Notes under the pieces: model-generated
Seen by the model: the letters and a program-made list of their open reading frames with translations, nothing else
What the model was told of the DNA's origin: nothing
Database searches by the model: none
Shown: positions 8,653 to 17,776 of the stretch, in pieces
How positions within the stretch are numbered: the first letter of the stretch is position 1
How the letters are laid out: every line of letters begins with the position of its first letter
Assembly (NCBI RefSeq): GCF_022809775.1
Contig: NZ_CP094380.1
Location: 1,971,001-2,035,000, forward strand
DNA length: 64,000 nt
Direction: 5' to 3'
From: Pseudodesulfovibrio tunisiensis
Lineage (GTDB): Bacteria; Desulfobacterota; Desulfovibrionia; Desulfovibrionales; Desulfovibrionaceae
Program-made: the position numbers and the translations under genes

Positions 8653-8903
8653 GGATATTCCTCCGTATTGTCTTGCCGAACACAAACCGGATGCAGTGTT
8701 CCGGGTATTTCCATGAATCTAATCAGGAATGGTTGGGGAGGCAAGGGAAACCGGGCGAATTTCCCCTGAAACGCGAAATCGGTATCGCGGATTCCATGTT
8801 GACAACCCCGACCCCGTCAGTGAGGATATCTGCGACAATTGCCATCGAATGGGGGTTCGGCCGTCCCTTGCGGACGGGGTGGCAACGGCGAAAAAGGAGC
8901 GGG

Positions 8904-10292
8904 ATGACCGCACCAAGAGTGCTGGTGGCCGACGACAGCAAGACAGTACGGCGGCTGCTGACCAGACAGCTTCGGGACATCGGGGCCACAGTGGTCGAGG
9001 CGGAAAACGGCGCTCTCGCGTTCGATCTTGCACGCTCGAATTCCTTCGACCTGATCATTTCCGACATCGACATGCCCGTGATGGACGGGTTTTCCCTGTG
9101 CCGCAAGCTCAAGTCCGGCCCGGCCACGCGCGCCGTGCCGGTCATCATCCTCAGCACCAACGAGAGCGAGGACTTCATCGAACGCGGATTCCGGGTCGGT
9201 GCGGCCGCCTATGTGGCGAAATCCGCCGCCACCACCCAGCTTCTTCCCCGGGTCAAGGAAGTGCTCGACCGCACCAGTTTCAACCGGAAACGGCTCATTC
9301 TGGTGGTGGACGACTCCATGTTCATCCGCAACACCGTGCAAAAGGGGCTGACCAGTGCCGGATTCAATGTGGTGTGCGCTGATTCCGGGGACGCAGCTCT
9401 GGATATTCTGCGCAAGGACAGGCCGGACCTGATTCTTTCGGACATCCACATGCCGGGCATGGACGGCATGGACCTGTGCCGGGCCGTGCGCGCGGACCAT
9501 ACCATGGGCGCGGTACCCTTCGTGGTCATGAGCACGGAAAGCGACCGGCTGACCATGCGACGCATGGTGCACTCGGGCGCATCCGCATTCATGGTCAAGC
9601 CCTTCAACATCGAACAGCTCGTCATCACGCTGGAAAAACTCCTGTCCGACCATTTTCGCATCCTGCATCAGGAAAAGGAACGGCTGGAGACCGAACGCAG
9701 CCTGATGCTCGCATCCATTGCCAGTCTGGTTCAGGCCCTCGAAGCCCGGGACAGGTACACACGCGGCCATTCCGACAACGTGGCCCGCATTGCCACGGGC
9801 ATTGGTCTGGTCATGGGGTTCGACCGGGAAGAGATGGAATGGCTGGAAATCGCGGCCCGACTCCACGACGTGGGCAAGATCGGGGTGCGGGACGACATTC
9901 TGCTCAAGCCCGGCAAGCTCACCAGTTCGGAATTCATGACCATCCAGAGCCACACCATCCACGGCGCGGAAATCCTTGCCCCCATCCCCAGCCTGAGCCG
10001 CGTTATTCAGGCCGTTCGTTCGCACCATGAGAAAATGGACGGCAGCGGCTACCCGGATCACCTCGAAGGAGAGGAAATCCCGCTCTGGGCGCGCATCATC
10101 GCCGTGGCCGACGTGTTCGATGCCCTGACCAGCGAACGCCCCTACCGCAAGGCCCTGACTCTGGAAAAGGCTCTGAGCATCATCGACGAACAGTGCGGAT
10201 CGCACCTCTGCCCGACCTGCGTTGCCGCCTTCAAACGCTACCTGGACGCGGGCCAGCGCGCTACGGACTGCCCGTGCCTCTCCCGAAAATGA
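8904..10292 (+). CDS. Response regulator REC-REC-HD-GYP (c-di-GMP phosphodiesterase)
   Basis: The start is the ATG at 8904 behind AAGGAGCGGG, giving 462 residues. REC domain 1 covers about 4-120 with phospho-acceptor Asp54, and REC domain 2 about 131-250 with Asp180. A coiled linker (250-270) leads to an HD-GYP domain with His321-Asp322 (HDVGK), HHEKMDG and GYP at 382-384, all residues expected for an active c-di-GMP hydrolase. The C-terminus has four cysteines in CxxxxC/CxC-like spacing, possibly metal- or redox-sensitive. No histidine kinase is adjacent, so it is an orphan regulator. It could tune motility together with the PilZ/HD-GYP pair near 55 kb. Confidence 0.93.
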   Translation: MTAPRVLVADDSKTVRRLLTRQLRDIGATVVEAENGALAFDLARSNSFDLIISDIDMPVMDGFSLCRKLKSGPATRAVPVIILSTNESEDFIERGFRVGAAAYVAKSAATTQLLPRVKEVLDRTSFNRKRLILVVDDSMFIRNTVQKGLTSAGFNVVCADSGDAALDILRKDRPDLILSDIHMPGMDGMDLCRAVRADHTMGAVPFVVMSTESDRLTMRRMVHSGASAFMVKPFNIEQLVITLEKLLSDHFRILHQEKERLETERSLMLASIASLVQALEARDRYTRGHSDNVARIATGIGLVMGFDREEMEWLEIAARLHDVGKIGVRDDILLKPGKLTSSEFMTIQSHTIHGAEILAPIPSLSRVIQAVRSHHEKMDGSGYPDHLEGEEIPLWARIIAVADVFDALTSERPYRKALTLEKALSIIDEQCGSHLCPTCVAAFKRYLDAGQRATDCPCLSRK

Positions 10293-10373
10293 GCCCGCCC
10301 TTCCTTTCGGAAGAACGGCCTTTCATCCGACATCAAAAAAACAACCCGCAGGCTGCCCGGAATCCGCGTGGCG

Positions 10374-11300
10374 CTAGAAAGCGAAATCCCGCGCCCAGCG
10401 AAACAGGTTGATGGTCACCAGAAGCGCGCCTTCCCAGCGGCGCACCTTCCATCCCGTGCGCAGCAGGAACAGGACCAGAGCCACCATGCCCACCAGAACC
10501 ATGAGGTCCACGGACGCTTCATGCGAAACAGCCAACGGCTTGAGCAGGCATGTCAGACCAAGCACTCCGGCGAAGTTGAAGAAATCCGAGCCGATGAGAT
10601 TGCCGAGCAGCATCTCGTTCCTGCCTTTGACCGAGGCGGCCAGACACGTGACAAGCTCGGGCAGGGACGTGCCCGCGGCCACGATGGTCACGCCGATCAC
10701 CCAGGAGCTCACGCCCAATGATTCGGCGATGGACGTGGCTGCCGTGACCATGAGGTGCCCGCCTGCGGAAATGGCTGCAAAGCCGGCCAGCAGGATCACG
10801 CCGTCGTACCAGCGGGCCTGCCGGTCGGGCAGTTCGTCCAGCTCGCCCTCGTTCGGAGCCTGCTTCCTGAAGCCGAGATAGGCAAGATAGCCCACCAGAA
10901 GCGCAACAAGTGCACCACCGAACACCCTGCCGAGTTCCCCGGTCTGAGCCATGAGCAGAATGCCGGAAGTGGTTGCCAGCAGAAGCAGGCCGTCGCGATA
11001 CACGATGGTCCGGTTCGACTTGAGCGGCTTGATCATGGCCATGAGGCCGAGAATGAAGCCGAGGTTGAAGATGTTCGACCCCACCACATTGGACAGGGAA
11101 ATGTCGTTGTGCCCGCGGAACGCGGCATTGACCGTAACCAGAAATTCCGGGGCGGACGTGCCGAAGGCCACCACGGTCAGGCCGATGACCAGTTCGGAAA
11201 TGCCCCATTTTCGGGCGATGAGCGACGCCGAGGTCACGATCCAGTTGGCTCCGTACCAGAGCAGAAACGTGGCGGCGGCAAGATACAACAGGTTGAGCAT
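10374..11300 (-). CDS. Calcium/sodium antiporter (CaCA family)
   Basis: Starting at MLNLLYLAA behind AAGGA, the product has 308 residues with ten or so membrane segments. Two alpha-repeat motifs are visible, GTSAPEFLV near residue 45 and GTSLPEL in the second half, each with the acidic residue that binds the cation. This is the YrbG/NCX-type inverted-repeat architecture for exchange of Ca2+ for Na+ or H+ across the inner membrane. The upstream DUF2179 gene is on the same strand, 61 bp away, and a GC hairpin (11339-11359) lies between them without a clear U-run. Confidence 0.9.
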   Translation of the reverse strand: MLNLLYLAAATFLLWYGANWIVTSASLIARKWGISELVIGLTVVAFGTSAPEFLVTVNAAFRGHNDISLSNVVGSNIFNLGFILGLMAMIKPLKSNRTIVYRDGLLLLATTSGILLMAQTGELGRVFGGALVALLVGYLAYLGFRKQAPNEGELDELPDRQARWYDGVILLAGFAAISAGGHLMVTAATSIAESLGVSSWVIGVTIVAAGTSLPELVTCLAASVKGRNEMLLGNLIGSDFFNFAGVLGLTCLLKPLAVSHEASVDLMVLVGMVALVLFLLRTGWKVRRWEGALLVTINLFRWARDFAF

Positions 11301-11361
11301 ATGGTTCCTTGAAACGGGTTTTATCCGGAAACAGCATGCGGGCCGGGTCGACCGGCCCGTG

Positions 11362-11913
11362 CTATTTGCATTTGAGAAGCGACTGCCTTCTGGCGAAAAT
11401 GCCGAGCTGTTTCGCCCGCACGTCCTCCACGACGCAGAAGGCCTTTGAATCAAAATCCATCACGATGTCTTCCACCGGCTTCATGTCCTTTCTGCGGACC
11501 ACGGCTTCCACGATGTCGATTTCCACGGTGGAGCCCTTTCCATGCACCAGAGTCGAGCCGAATCCGTGCTTGTTCAGGGCCGCGATCAATGCAAGGCCGT
11601 TCTTGATCGTGAACACCCGGTACTTGATGAAGCCGAAACCGATCTTGGCTTCGAGATGCAGCCCGATGTACGTGCCCACGGCATAGCCGGCAGCATAGGA
11701 AAGGTAGCTGAACATGTCGTTCGCACGGGAAAACACCTGGGCAATGATCACCACCCAGATGAAGATTTCCACGAAACCGATGAGCGGAGCGATGTTCTTT
11801 TCGCCCTTGGAAACGAAAATGATCCGCAAAGTCCCCAGAGAGACATCGGCAATACGTCCGAGAAAGATCACACCGGGCAAAAGCCACGGATACACATCGA
11901 GAAAATCAAACAT
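11362..11913 (-). CDS. DUF2179/DUF5698 (UPF0316) membrane protein
   Basis: The product has 183 residues. Three hydrophobic segments in the first 90 residues are followed by a soluble C-terminal alpha/beta domain beginning around FIKYRVFTIKNG. This matches the UPF0316 family: DUF5698 membrane part plus DUF2179 tail. DUF2179 domains in other proteins are thought to sense small ligands. Function is not established. It is co-oriented with the antiporter and may be co-transcribed. Confidence 0.8.
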   Translation of the reverse strand: MFDFLDVYPWLLPGVIFLGRIADVSLGTLRIIFVSKGEKNIAPLIGFVEIFIWVVIIAQVFSRANDMFSYLSYAAGYAVGTYIGLHLEAKIGFGFIKYRVFTIKNGLALIAALNKHGFGSTLVHGKGSTVEIDIVEAVVRRKDMKPVEDIVMDFDSKAFCVVEDVRAKQLGIFARRQSLLKCK

Positions 11914-12156
11914 GTTCCTGAGCCCTCAGCATGGATAAAGCAGACATTCGCACAACACGGCCCACAGCCAATACCTGATCAGCCCATCGGAAAATTCGAC
12001 CTTCAGTCGCGGCGTTCAATCATGATCGCAACCGGCTTTTCCCTTCCGTCCGGTTCCGCAACCCGGAATTCCGGCGGCATGCAACGGAATGCTTCCGAAG
12101 CAATCGGCCGGACAGGGCTGCGCATCAGCATGCCTCACGGATCGTCAAAGCGCAAA

Positions 12157-13212
12157 CTACCCGTGATGTTCCTCTTTCCATTCCCGCACTTCGCCGGGCT
12201 TGGCCTCGGTCCATCCCAACGGAGTTTCCCGGTTGGGGAGCACCGAAACCACTTCCGACGCGGTTCCCCGGCGCACGCGGACCTGAATGGGGTCGCCGGA
12301 GATTTCGCTGTGCCGGACAGCCTTGGATGAATAGGACGCGACCCACGCCGCGGCATCCAGCACGGCCTCGGGCGACCAGTCCCCGACAAGGGGACGGCCC
12401 ACGCCCGTGGGGCTGGGAAAATCCTTGACCCGAAACACGTAATCCGCTGGCCGAATCAGACCGTCGAGCAACTCGTTGTCCCGCTCGCGACGCGTGGTCA
12501 CCAGCCAGTGATTCCCGGCCCAGACCTGACGGCCCACCTGAGCCAGCACGAAATCCTGCGGATCGGGACGGCCCTTGATGCGAATCAGACGCACGAACCT
12601 TGCCGAGGACGGTCCCTCGGTGAGCACGCACCCGCCTGCGGGCGTGGGAACCTCGGTAAATCCGTAGGCCTGGGCAGCGGCCATCTGGGGTTTGCGCCCC
12701 CGGCCATACCAGTCATGCAGCCGCTCCCGATCCACCAGCCCGGATTCCTCCATGGGCGTGATGGGCTGCCCCTTGGCGCACAGGGGGCGAAGCAGTACAT
12801 CCCTGACCCCGGCCTTTTTGCTGATGCGGTTCAGTGCATCCTTGCGCTGGGACATGGGACGCTGGCCCGAGACCTCGCCCGTGACAAGAAAGGATGCGCC
12901 GTACTCCGGCAGCAGTTTTTTGGCCCGGCTCAGCATGGCGACCTTGCAGTCGATGCACGGATTCAGCCACTTGCCGAATCCGCTGGGCGGACCGTCCAGA
13001 AGCATGTTCGTGTATTCGCGTGAAATGTCCCCGGCAACGCCGTCTATGCCGTATTGTTCCCTCCAGACCCCGAGCAGATGCGGCTTGCCGAAGAACGGGG
13101 ACACGAAGTGCAACCCGAGCACGGACAAGCCCTGATCCATGAGGGTACGCATGGCCAGTATGGAATCAAGCCCGCCCGAAAGCAGGGCGAGCGCGTCATA
13201 TCGCTTTGTCAT
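12157..13212 (-). CDS. PP-loop ATP pyrophosphatase, tRNA-thiolation-like
   Basis: The start is the ATG at 13212 (MTKRYDALALLSGGLDS), giving 351 residues. The PP-loop SGGLDS at 12-17 binds ATP for adenylation. A CIDCK pair near residues 86-90 and TPAGGC in the middle resemble the cysteines used by tRNA 2-thiouridylases (MnmA) and ThiI-like enzymes. The C-terminal 140 residues are a separate domain not matching classical MnmA. A role in tRNA thiolation or another sulfur transfer is likely, but the substrate is unclear. The 243-bp gap downstream, up to the DUF2179 gene, shows no convincing gene. Confidence 0.7.
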   Translation of the reverse strand: MTKRYDALALLSGGLDSILAMRTLMDQGLSVLGLHFVSPFFGKPHLLGVWREQYGIDGVAGDISREYTNMLLDGPPSGFGKWLNPCIDCKVAMLSRAKKLLPEYGASFLVTGEVSGQRPMSQRKDALNRISKKAGVRDVLLRPLCAKGQPITPMEESGLVDRERLHDWYGRGRKPQMAAAQAYGFTEVPTPAGGCVLTEGPSSARFVRLIRIKGRPDPQDFVLAQVGRQVWAGNHWLVTTRRERDNELLDGLIRPADYVFRVKDFPSPTGVGRPLVGDWSPEAVLDAAAWVASYSSKAVRHSEISGDPIQVRVRRGTASEVVSVLPNRETPLGWTEAKPGEVREWKEEHHG

Positions 13213-13298
13213 GGAGCGCCCTTTACGCGAGGATTCGCCACAGGGCAAGCCTGTGCAACCGCTGCACCGAAAGAGGAAATGGCTCTCGACCGGCAGGG

Positions 13299-13335
13299 AA
13301 AAACGAGCCGGTTCCCTGAAACGGCAACCGGCTCG
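13299..13335 (-). terminator. Intrinsic terminator of the GT2 gene
   Basis: CGAGCCGGTT pairs with AACCGGCTCG. The minus strand continues with five Ts. It lies about 50 bp beyond the glycosyltransferase stop. Confidence 0.8.
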
Positions 13336-13388
13336 ACAAACATTTCCCTTCTGATCCGAAAACGGATCGGGAAACAAGCCCGCCTTTC

Positions 13389-14195
13389 CTATCCCTTCTC
13401 CCCCTGCGCGAATTTCCGAGCCGTGCGCACAAGGTCCGAGGACTGCTCGAACAGCCTGTTCCAGTTGGCGTTGCTGTGGTTGTGAACCTCGCGTTCCGGG
13501 CCGTGATGGCGGACGTTCGCCAGCACGCGAGGCACGTGCACGAACTCGGCGCCGCTCATGGCGAAACGCAGGTACATGTCGTGATCCTGCGGATAGATGG
13601 CCGGGTCGAAATATCCGCACCTTTCGTGCAGCTCGCGCCTGTAGAGCTTGCACACGCCCACCAGATACCATTGGCAGAACGCGGCTTCGAACGTATAGTC
13701 CGGCAAAGAGAACCGCCGGAGAATGCGGCCCGTGTCATCCACCACGTGCATGTCGGCATAGGCAAAATCCGCGTTGTTCTCCTCAAGCGCACGAACCAGC
13801 CCGGAAACCATGCCCGGCAGCAGCATGTCATCCGAGGCAATGAACGTGCACAGTTCGCCGGTGCAGGCACGGAACCCCGTATTCAGGGCCTCGCTCAACC
13901 CCTTGTTCACGTCATGCCGGATCACGCGCAGTTCTCGGCCTTCCGGGGCGTACCGCAGATGCTCCACGCGCTCCACCTCGCCGATCTCATCGTTGAGCCG
14001 GGCCGCGTACGACACCTTTTCCGTATCCAGAGCCGCGCAAAACTGCTCAAGGACCTCGGGAGTGCGGTCCGTGGACCCGTCGTCCACCACCACGATCTCC
14101 AGATTCGGATATTCCTGAAACCATGCGGAATCCAGACAGATTCCCAGATACTTGTCCTGATTGTAGCAGGGGATGACTATGGAAACTTTCTTCAT
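13389..14195 (-). CDS. Family 2 glycosyltransferase
   Basis: The start is MKKVSIVIPCYNQ at 14195, giving 268 residues. The longer open frame upstream has no family match. The GT-A fold signatures are present: VVDDGSTD at 36-43, where the DDGS binds the nucleotide, and an ASDD metal-binding DxD-type motif in the middle. The enzyme would transfer a sugar from a nucleotide-sugar to a cell-surface acceptor, probably in LPS or another glycan. It is flanked by its own terminator and separated from the AsmA gene, so it may be transcribed alone. Confidence 0.88.
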   Translation of the reverse strand: MKKVSIVIPCYNQDKYLGICLDSAWFQEYPNLEIVVVDDGSTDRTPEVLEQFCAALDTEKVSYAARLNDEIGEVERVEHLRYAPEGRELRVIRHDVNKGLSEALNTGFRACTGELCTFIASDDMLLPGMVSGLVRALEENNADFAYADMHVVDDTGRILRRFSLPDYTFEAAFCQWYLVGVCKLYRRELHERCGYFDPAIYPQDHDMYLRFAMSGAEFVHVPRVLANVRHHGPEREVHNHSNANWNRLFEQSSDLVRTARKFAQGEKG

Positions 14196-14331
14196 TGCTC
14201 GTCCTGAACTGGAATTTGGCTGTCGATTGTGCGGGTCTGGAAACCTTTTCGGCAGAAACGGAAATATCCTTACCCAATGCATCCGAAACACCCGGCAGTA
14301 TGCGGGCTTTGGCTCCGACTGGCAAGAACAA

Positions 14332-14357
14332 GGGCCGGGCAATCACCTGCCCGGCCC
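14332..14357 (-). terminator. Hairpin after the AsmA gene
   Basis: A 9-bp GGGCCGGGC/GCCCGGCCC stem lies 22 bp beyond the stop. The minus-strand continuation is only moderately T-rich, so termination may be partial. Confidence 0.55.
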
Positions 14358-14379
14358 TTCTGCTTTCCTTTTTTTCCGG

Positions 14380-16437
14380 CTAGTTGAACAGTCCCTTGAT
14401 GAGTTTGCCCGGATCGATTTTCCCGCCCGACTTTTCTCCGGATTTTTCCGGCGTGCCGAGAATGTTCTTTCGCAGGTTCTCCTCCAGATCCTTTGTTCCC
14501 TTCCTGAACGTGTCCTTGAACAGTGCCTCGGCCATGGCCTTGGCATCCAGACCGATGGACGGATTCGCAAGGCTGCCCTTGACGTAGATGGGCAGCGGCA
14601 GGCCGGAAAGCTCCTCGATGGATTCGCCTTCCTGTCCCTTGAGCGTGCCCACCACGGTCACGGTGGCAAGATAGTCCACCGCATCCTTGGGCAGATCGGC
14701 CCATCCCTTGCCCGTGACGCGCAGGAGCGGGGATTTCATGAGCAGATCATTGTTGGTCACGTGCCCGTTCGTGATCTTCGCGCTGCCCAGCAGCTCCGCG
14801 AAATCCGTGCGTTCCGGCTCATCTCCGGACACGGGCTGTCCCTTGATCCGGGCGAATGCGTCGCGCAGCATCTTGGCCACGTTCACGCCGTTGATCGCGC
14901 CATCCGTGAATGCGAACGACGCGGTTCCGTTCAGGTTCCGCTTCACGGAATCCGGAGTCAGCCCGAGGCCGCGCACGTCGGCCTTGGCCACCACCGTGCC
15001 CAGCACATGATCCTTGCCCACCAGATCCTTGAGAAACGGTCCGGCCTGAAAATTGGCCAGATCGGTTCCGGCGCGCCAATCCGCTCTGGCCGGATTCGCG
15101 TTCAGGGTGAAATCCAGCTTGGCAAGGCCGTCGTACAGATGCGCGCTGAACGGATCGAGGCGAAGCACACCGTCCTTGATCCGCAGCTCGGCCAGAATGT
15201 CCGTGATGCGCAGGTTCGCGACCTTGAGCTTGCCGATGGTCAGCTTGGCGGTCACGTTCTGATCGCGGAGCGCGCTCAGATCAGGCTCCTGTTGCGCACC
15301 GCCGGCAGATTCGGCAGATGGGGACTCGGACTTCTGGCTCCCTGTGGCACCCTTTTCCCCGGAAGAAGGCGGCAGGTAGCGGTCCACGTCCATGTCGTCC
15401 ACGTTCATGGTCGCGGTCACGATGGGACGGGCAAAGTTGCGCACCGAGGCATTGCCGTCCATGCGCGTGTCATCCAGCACGATGTTCAGATTCTCCAGGG
15501 ATGCGGAGTTCGTGGTCCCGGAAAGCTTCAGGGACAGGGAGGCCTTGCCCAGCACGGCCGGATCAGAGGTCTTCGGCGCCTCGATCTTCAAATTTTCCAT
15601 AACGTTGCGCGGCGAGAATTCCGCAATGGACAACTCGCCGACATAGGCCGGAGAATCCTTGAGTCCCTGCACGGACATGGTCCCGGAAATCTTCATGCCC
15701 AGCACGGACAGCAGCATGTCCCGGACGGACGCGCTTCCGCCTTCGAGGTCCAGCGTTGCTATGCCGGACAGTTCTGGGCGCACGGTCAGGCCATCCCCGG
15801 CCGCGAGACCAAAGGACAGGGTAAAGGTGAACGGCTTTGCCCCGGCCATTTCGCCGATCTTCAGATTCAGATCGGTCAGTGCCGCCTTCTGCCCGGCCTG
15901 CCGGTCGTCCCACGTCACGCTGGCGTTGGCAATGCGCACACCGCCCACGGACAGGGACGAAATGGACATGGGCTTGCCGCCCTCTGCTTCCTGCACGGGT
16001 TCGGATGCAGGCTCCGCCTTTTCGGACGCGCCGCCCTTGGCGAGATCATCCCAGTTGGAGCGGCCCTTTTCATCCCGGGACAGATTCAGGGCAAAACCTT
16101 CCAGCGACACTTCGCCCACCTCGATGTTGCCGGACAGCAGCGGCAGGATGCGAATGGAAACACCGGCCCTGGCAATGCTCACCATCTGGTCGGGGGCGAA
16201 TCCCGGGGCATTGCCCAGCGCCACAGGGCCCAGTTCCAGCCCGAGCCACGGGAAAAAGGTGAATCCGATGTCCCCCTCGAAAACAAGTTCACGTCCGGTC
16301 TGCTCCCGGACCAGCCGCGCCATGTCATCCTTGTAGTCGTTGGGGTCCACCACGGCCACCAGCACCACGGCTGCGGCCACCAGCAGCACGACCACGCCGA
16401 GAATTGTCCCCGATATCCACTTCAGTGCCTTGCTCAT
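14380..16437 (-). CDS. AsmA family envelope protein
   Basis: The chosen start is MSKALKW at 16437, because AAGGA lies 8 nt upstream; an ATG three codons earlier lacks spacing for a ribosome-binding site. The 685 residues begin with a membrane anchor (about 9-30), followed by a long beta-rich periplasmic region typical of AsmA. The N-terminal domain block [13 protein letters not shown] is recognisable and the AsmA_2-type repeats lie in the C-terminal third. Such proteins are thought to help move lipids between inner and outer membrane or affect outer-membrane assembly. A Ser/Glu-rich low-complexity stretch near residues 355-385 divides the protein. Confidence 0.88.
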   Translation of the reverse strand: MSKALKWISGTILGVVVLLVAAAVVLVAVVDPNDYKDDMARLVREQTGRELVFEGDIGFTFFPWLGLELGPVALGNAPGFAPDQMVSIARAGVSIRILPLLSGNIEVGEVSLEGFALNLSRDEKGRSNWDDLAKGGASEKAEPASEPVQEAEGGKPMSISSLSVGGVRIANASVTWDDRQAGQKAALTDLNLKIGEMAGAKPFTFTLSFGLAAGDGLTVRPELSGIATLDLEGGSASVRDMLLSVLGMKISGTMSVQGLKDSPAYVGELSIAEFSPRNVMENLKIEAPKTSDPAVLGKASLSLKLSGTTNSASLENLNIVLDDTRMDGNASVRNFARPIVTATMNVDDMDVDRYLPPSSGEKGATGSQKSESPSAESAGGAQQEPDLSALRDQNVTAKLTIGKLKVANLRITDILAELRIKDGVLRLDPFSAHLYDGLAKLDFTLNANPARADWRAGTDLANFQAGPFLKDLVGKDHVLGTVVAKADVRGLGLTPDSVKRNLNGTASFAFTDGAINGVNVAKMLRDAFARIKGQPVSGDEPERTDFAELLGSAKITNGHVTNNDLLMKSPLLRVTGKGWADLPKDAVDYLATVTVVGTLKGQEGESIEELSGLPLPIYVKGSLANPSIGLDAKAMAEALFKDTFRKGTKDLEENLRKNILGTPEKSGEKSGGKIDPGKLIKGLFN

Positions 16438-16654
16438 ACGTTCCATCCTTGTTTCATCAGCAGGCCGATCCGGCCCGATTCATTGCGTTGGGCACAGCGT
16501 ATCACGCGAAGGAAAAAAGGAACAGGAATTCCGTATGCGGAAGCGGTTCTTCCGGGCCGGGACCGGCGTGAACTATTGCCCACGCGTCCCGTATCTGATA
16601 CTTAACGACGTTGCTCATTCGTTCACGGCCCGCAACCACGCAAGGAGAAACCAC

Positions 16655-17695
16655 ATGGCCAGGAAAGCCGCCAATCCCGAAGAGCTGCGCAAGGAAGCGC
16701 TGGGCACGGCCCTGACTTCCATCGAACGCAAGTTCGGCAAGGGATCAATCATGCGCCTCGACGACGAGGCATCGCACAACATCCCGGTCATTCATACCGG
16801 GTCCATCGGGCTCGACCTCGCTCTGGGCATCGGTGGTGTGCCGCGCGGCCGCGTCATTGAAATCTACGGCCCGGAATCCTCGGGCAAGACGACACTGGCC
16901 CTGCACATCGTGGCGCAGGCACAGGCCAACGGCGGCAACGCCGCGTTCATCGACGCGGAACACGCCCTTGATCCGTCCTATGCCAAACGTCTCGGGGTCA
17001 AGACCGAGGAACTCCTCATTTCCCAGCCCGACTATGGTGAACAGGCTCTGGAGATCGCGGACCTGCTGGTGCGCTCCGGCGCAGTGGACGTGGTGGTCAT
17101 CGACTCGGTGGCCGCACTCATTCCGCAGGTCGAACTGGAAGGCCAGATGGGCGAAACCCAGGTGGGCGGACAGGCCCGGCTCATGTCCCATGCCCTGCGC
17201 AAGCTCACCGGCACCATCCACAAGTCCAACTGCGTGGTCATCTTCATCAACCAGATTCGCATGAAGATCGGCATGACCGGATACGGCAACCCCGAGACCA
17301 CGTCCGGCGGCAACGCCCTCAAGTTCTACGCCTCGGTGCGCATGGACATCCGCCGCATCCAGACCCTCAAGGACAAGGACGAGGTGTTCGGCTCAAAGGT
17401 CCGGGTCAAGATCGTGAAGAACAAGGTAGCCCCGCCTTTCCGGGAGGCCATCTTCGACGTGCTCTACGGTCAGGGCATCAGCCGCATGGGCGAAATCATC
17501 GACATGGGCGTGGAAAACGGCATCGTCGACAAGTCCGGCGCATGGTACGCGTTCGGCTCGGAAAAGCTGGGCCAGGGCAAGGAAAACGTGCGCAGCCTGC
17601 TGCAGGAAAATCCGGACATAGCCCAGGCCATCGAGGACCAGCTCCTCGTGCACCTGGGAATAAAGGAGGCCCCGACCGAACAGGACGGGGAATAA
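16655..17695 (+). CDS. recA: Recombinase RecA
   Basis: The start is the ATG behind CAAGGAGAAACCAC, giving 346 residues. Walker A GPESSGKT is at 72-79, and the signature [11 protein letters not shown] and the DNA-binding loops are in place. RecA forms ATP-dependent filaments on single-stranded DNA for homologous recombination and acts as co-protease for LexA-type repressors, including perhaps the S24 repressor in this window. No clear SOS palindrome was recognised in the 210-bp upstream gap. alaS follows after 81 bp containing a GC-rich hairpin. Confidence 0.98.
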   Translation: MARKAANPEELRKEALGTALTSIERKFGKGSIMRLDDEASHNIPVIHTGSIGLDLALGIGGVPRGRVIEIYGPESSGKTTLALHIVAQAQANGGNAAFIDAEHALDPSYAKRLGVKTEELLISQPDYGEQALEIADLLVRSGAVDVVVIDSVAALIPQVELEGQMGETQVGGQARLMSHALRKLTGTIHKSNCVVIFINQIRMKIGMTGYGNPETTSGGNALKFYASVRMDIRRIQTLKDKDEVFGSKVRVKIVKNKVAPPFREAIFDVLYGQGISRMGEIIDMGVENGIVDKSGAWYAFGSEKLGQGKENVRSLLQENPDIAQAIEDQLLVHLGIKEAPTEQDGE

Positions 17696-17716
17696 TCTGA
17701 CTTTTCCCGGAGAAAG

Positions 17717-17740
17717 GCGCCCCGGCAGGTTCCGGGGCGC
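17717..17740 (+). other. GC-rich hairpin between recA and alaS
   Basis: GCGCCCCGG pairs with CCGGGGCGC around CAGGTT. No T-run follows, so it is more likely a transcript-processing or partial-attenuation structure than a full terminator. Confidence 0.5.
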
Positions 17741-17776
17741 TTCGTCGTCCGGAGACCATTTTGGAGAAACAACCAG

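Noticed and set aside
14173..16605. 810-residue plus-strand open frame
   Set aside because: Antisense to the AsmA gene, which has a normal start, anchor and family match.
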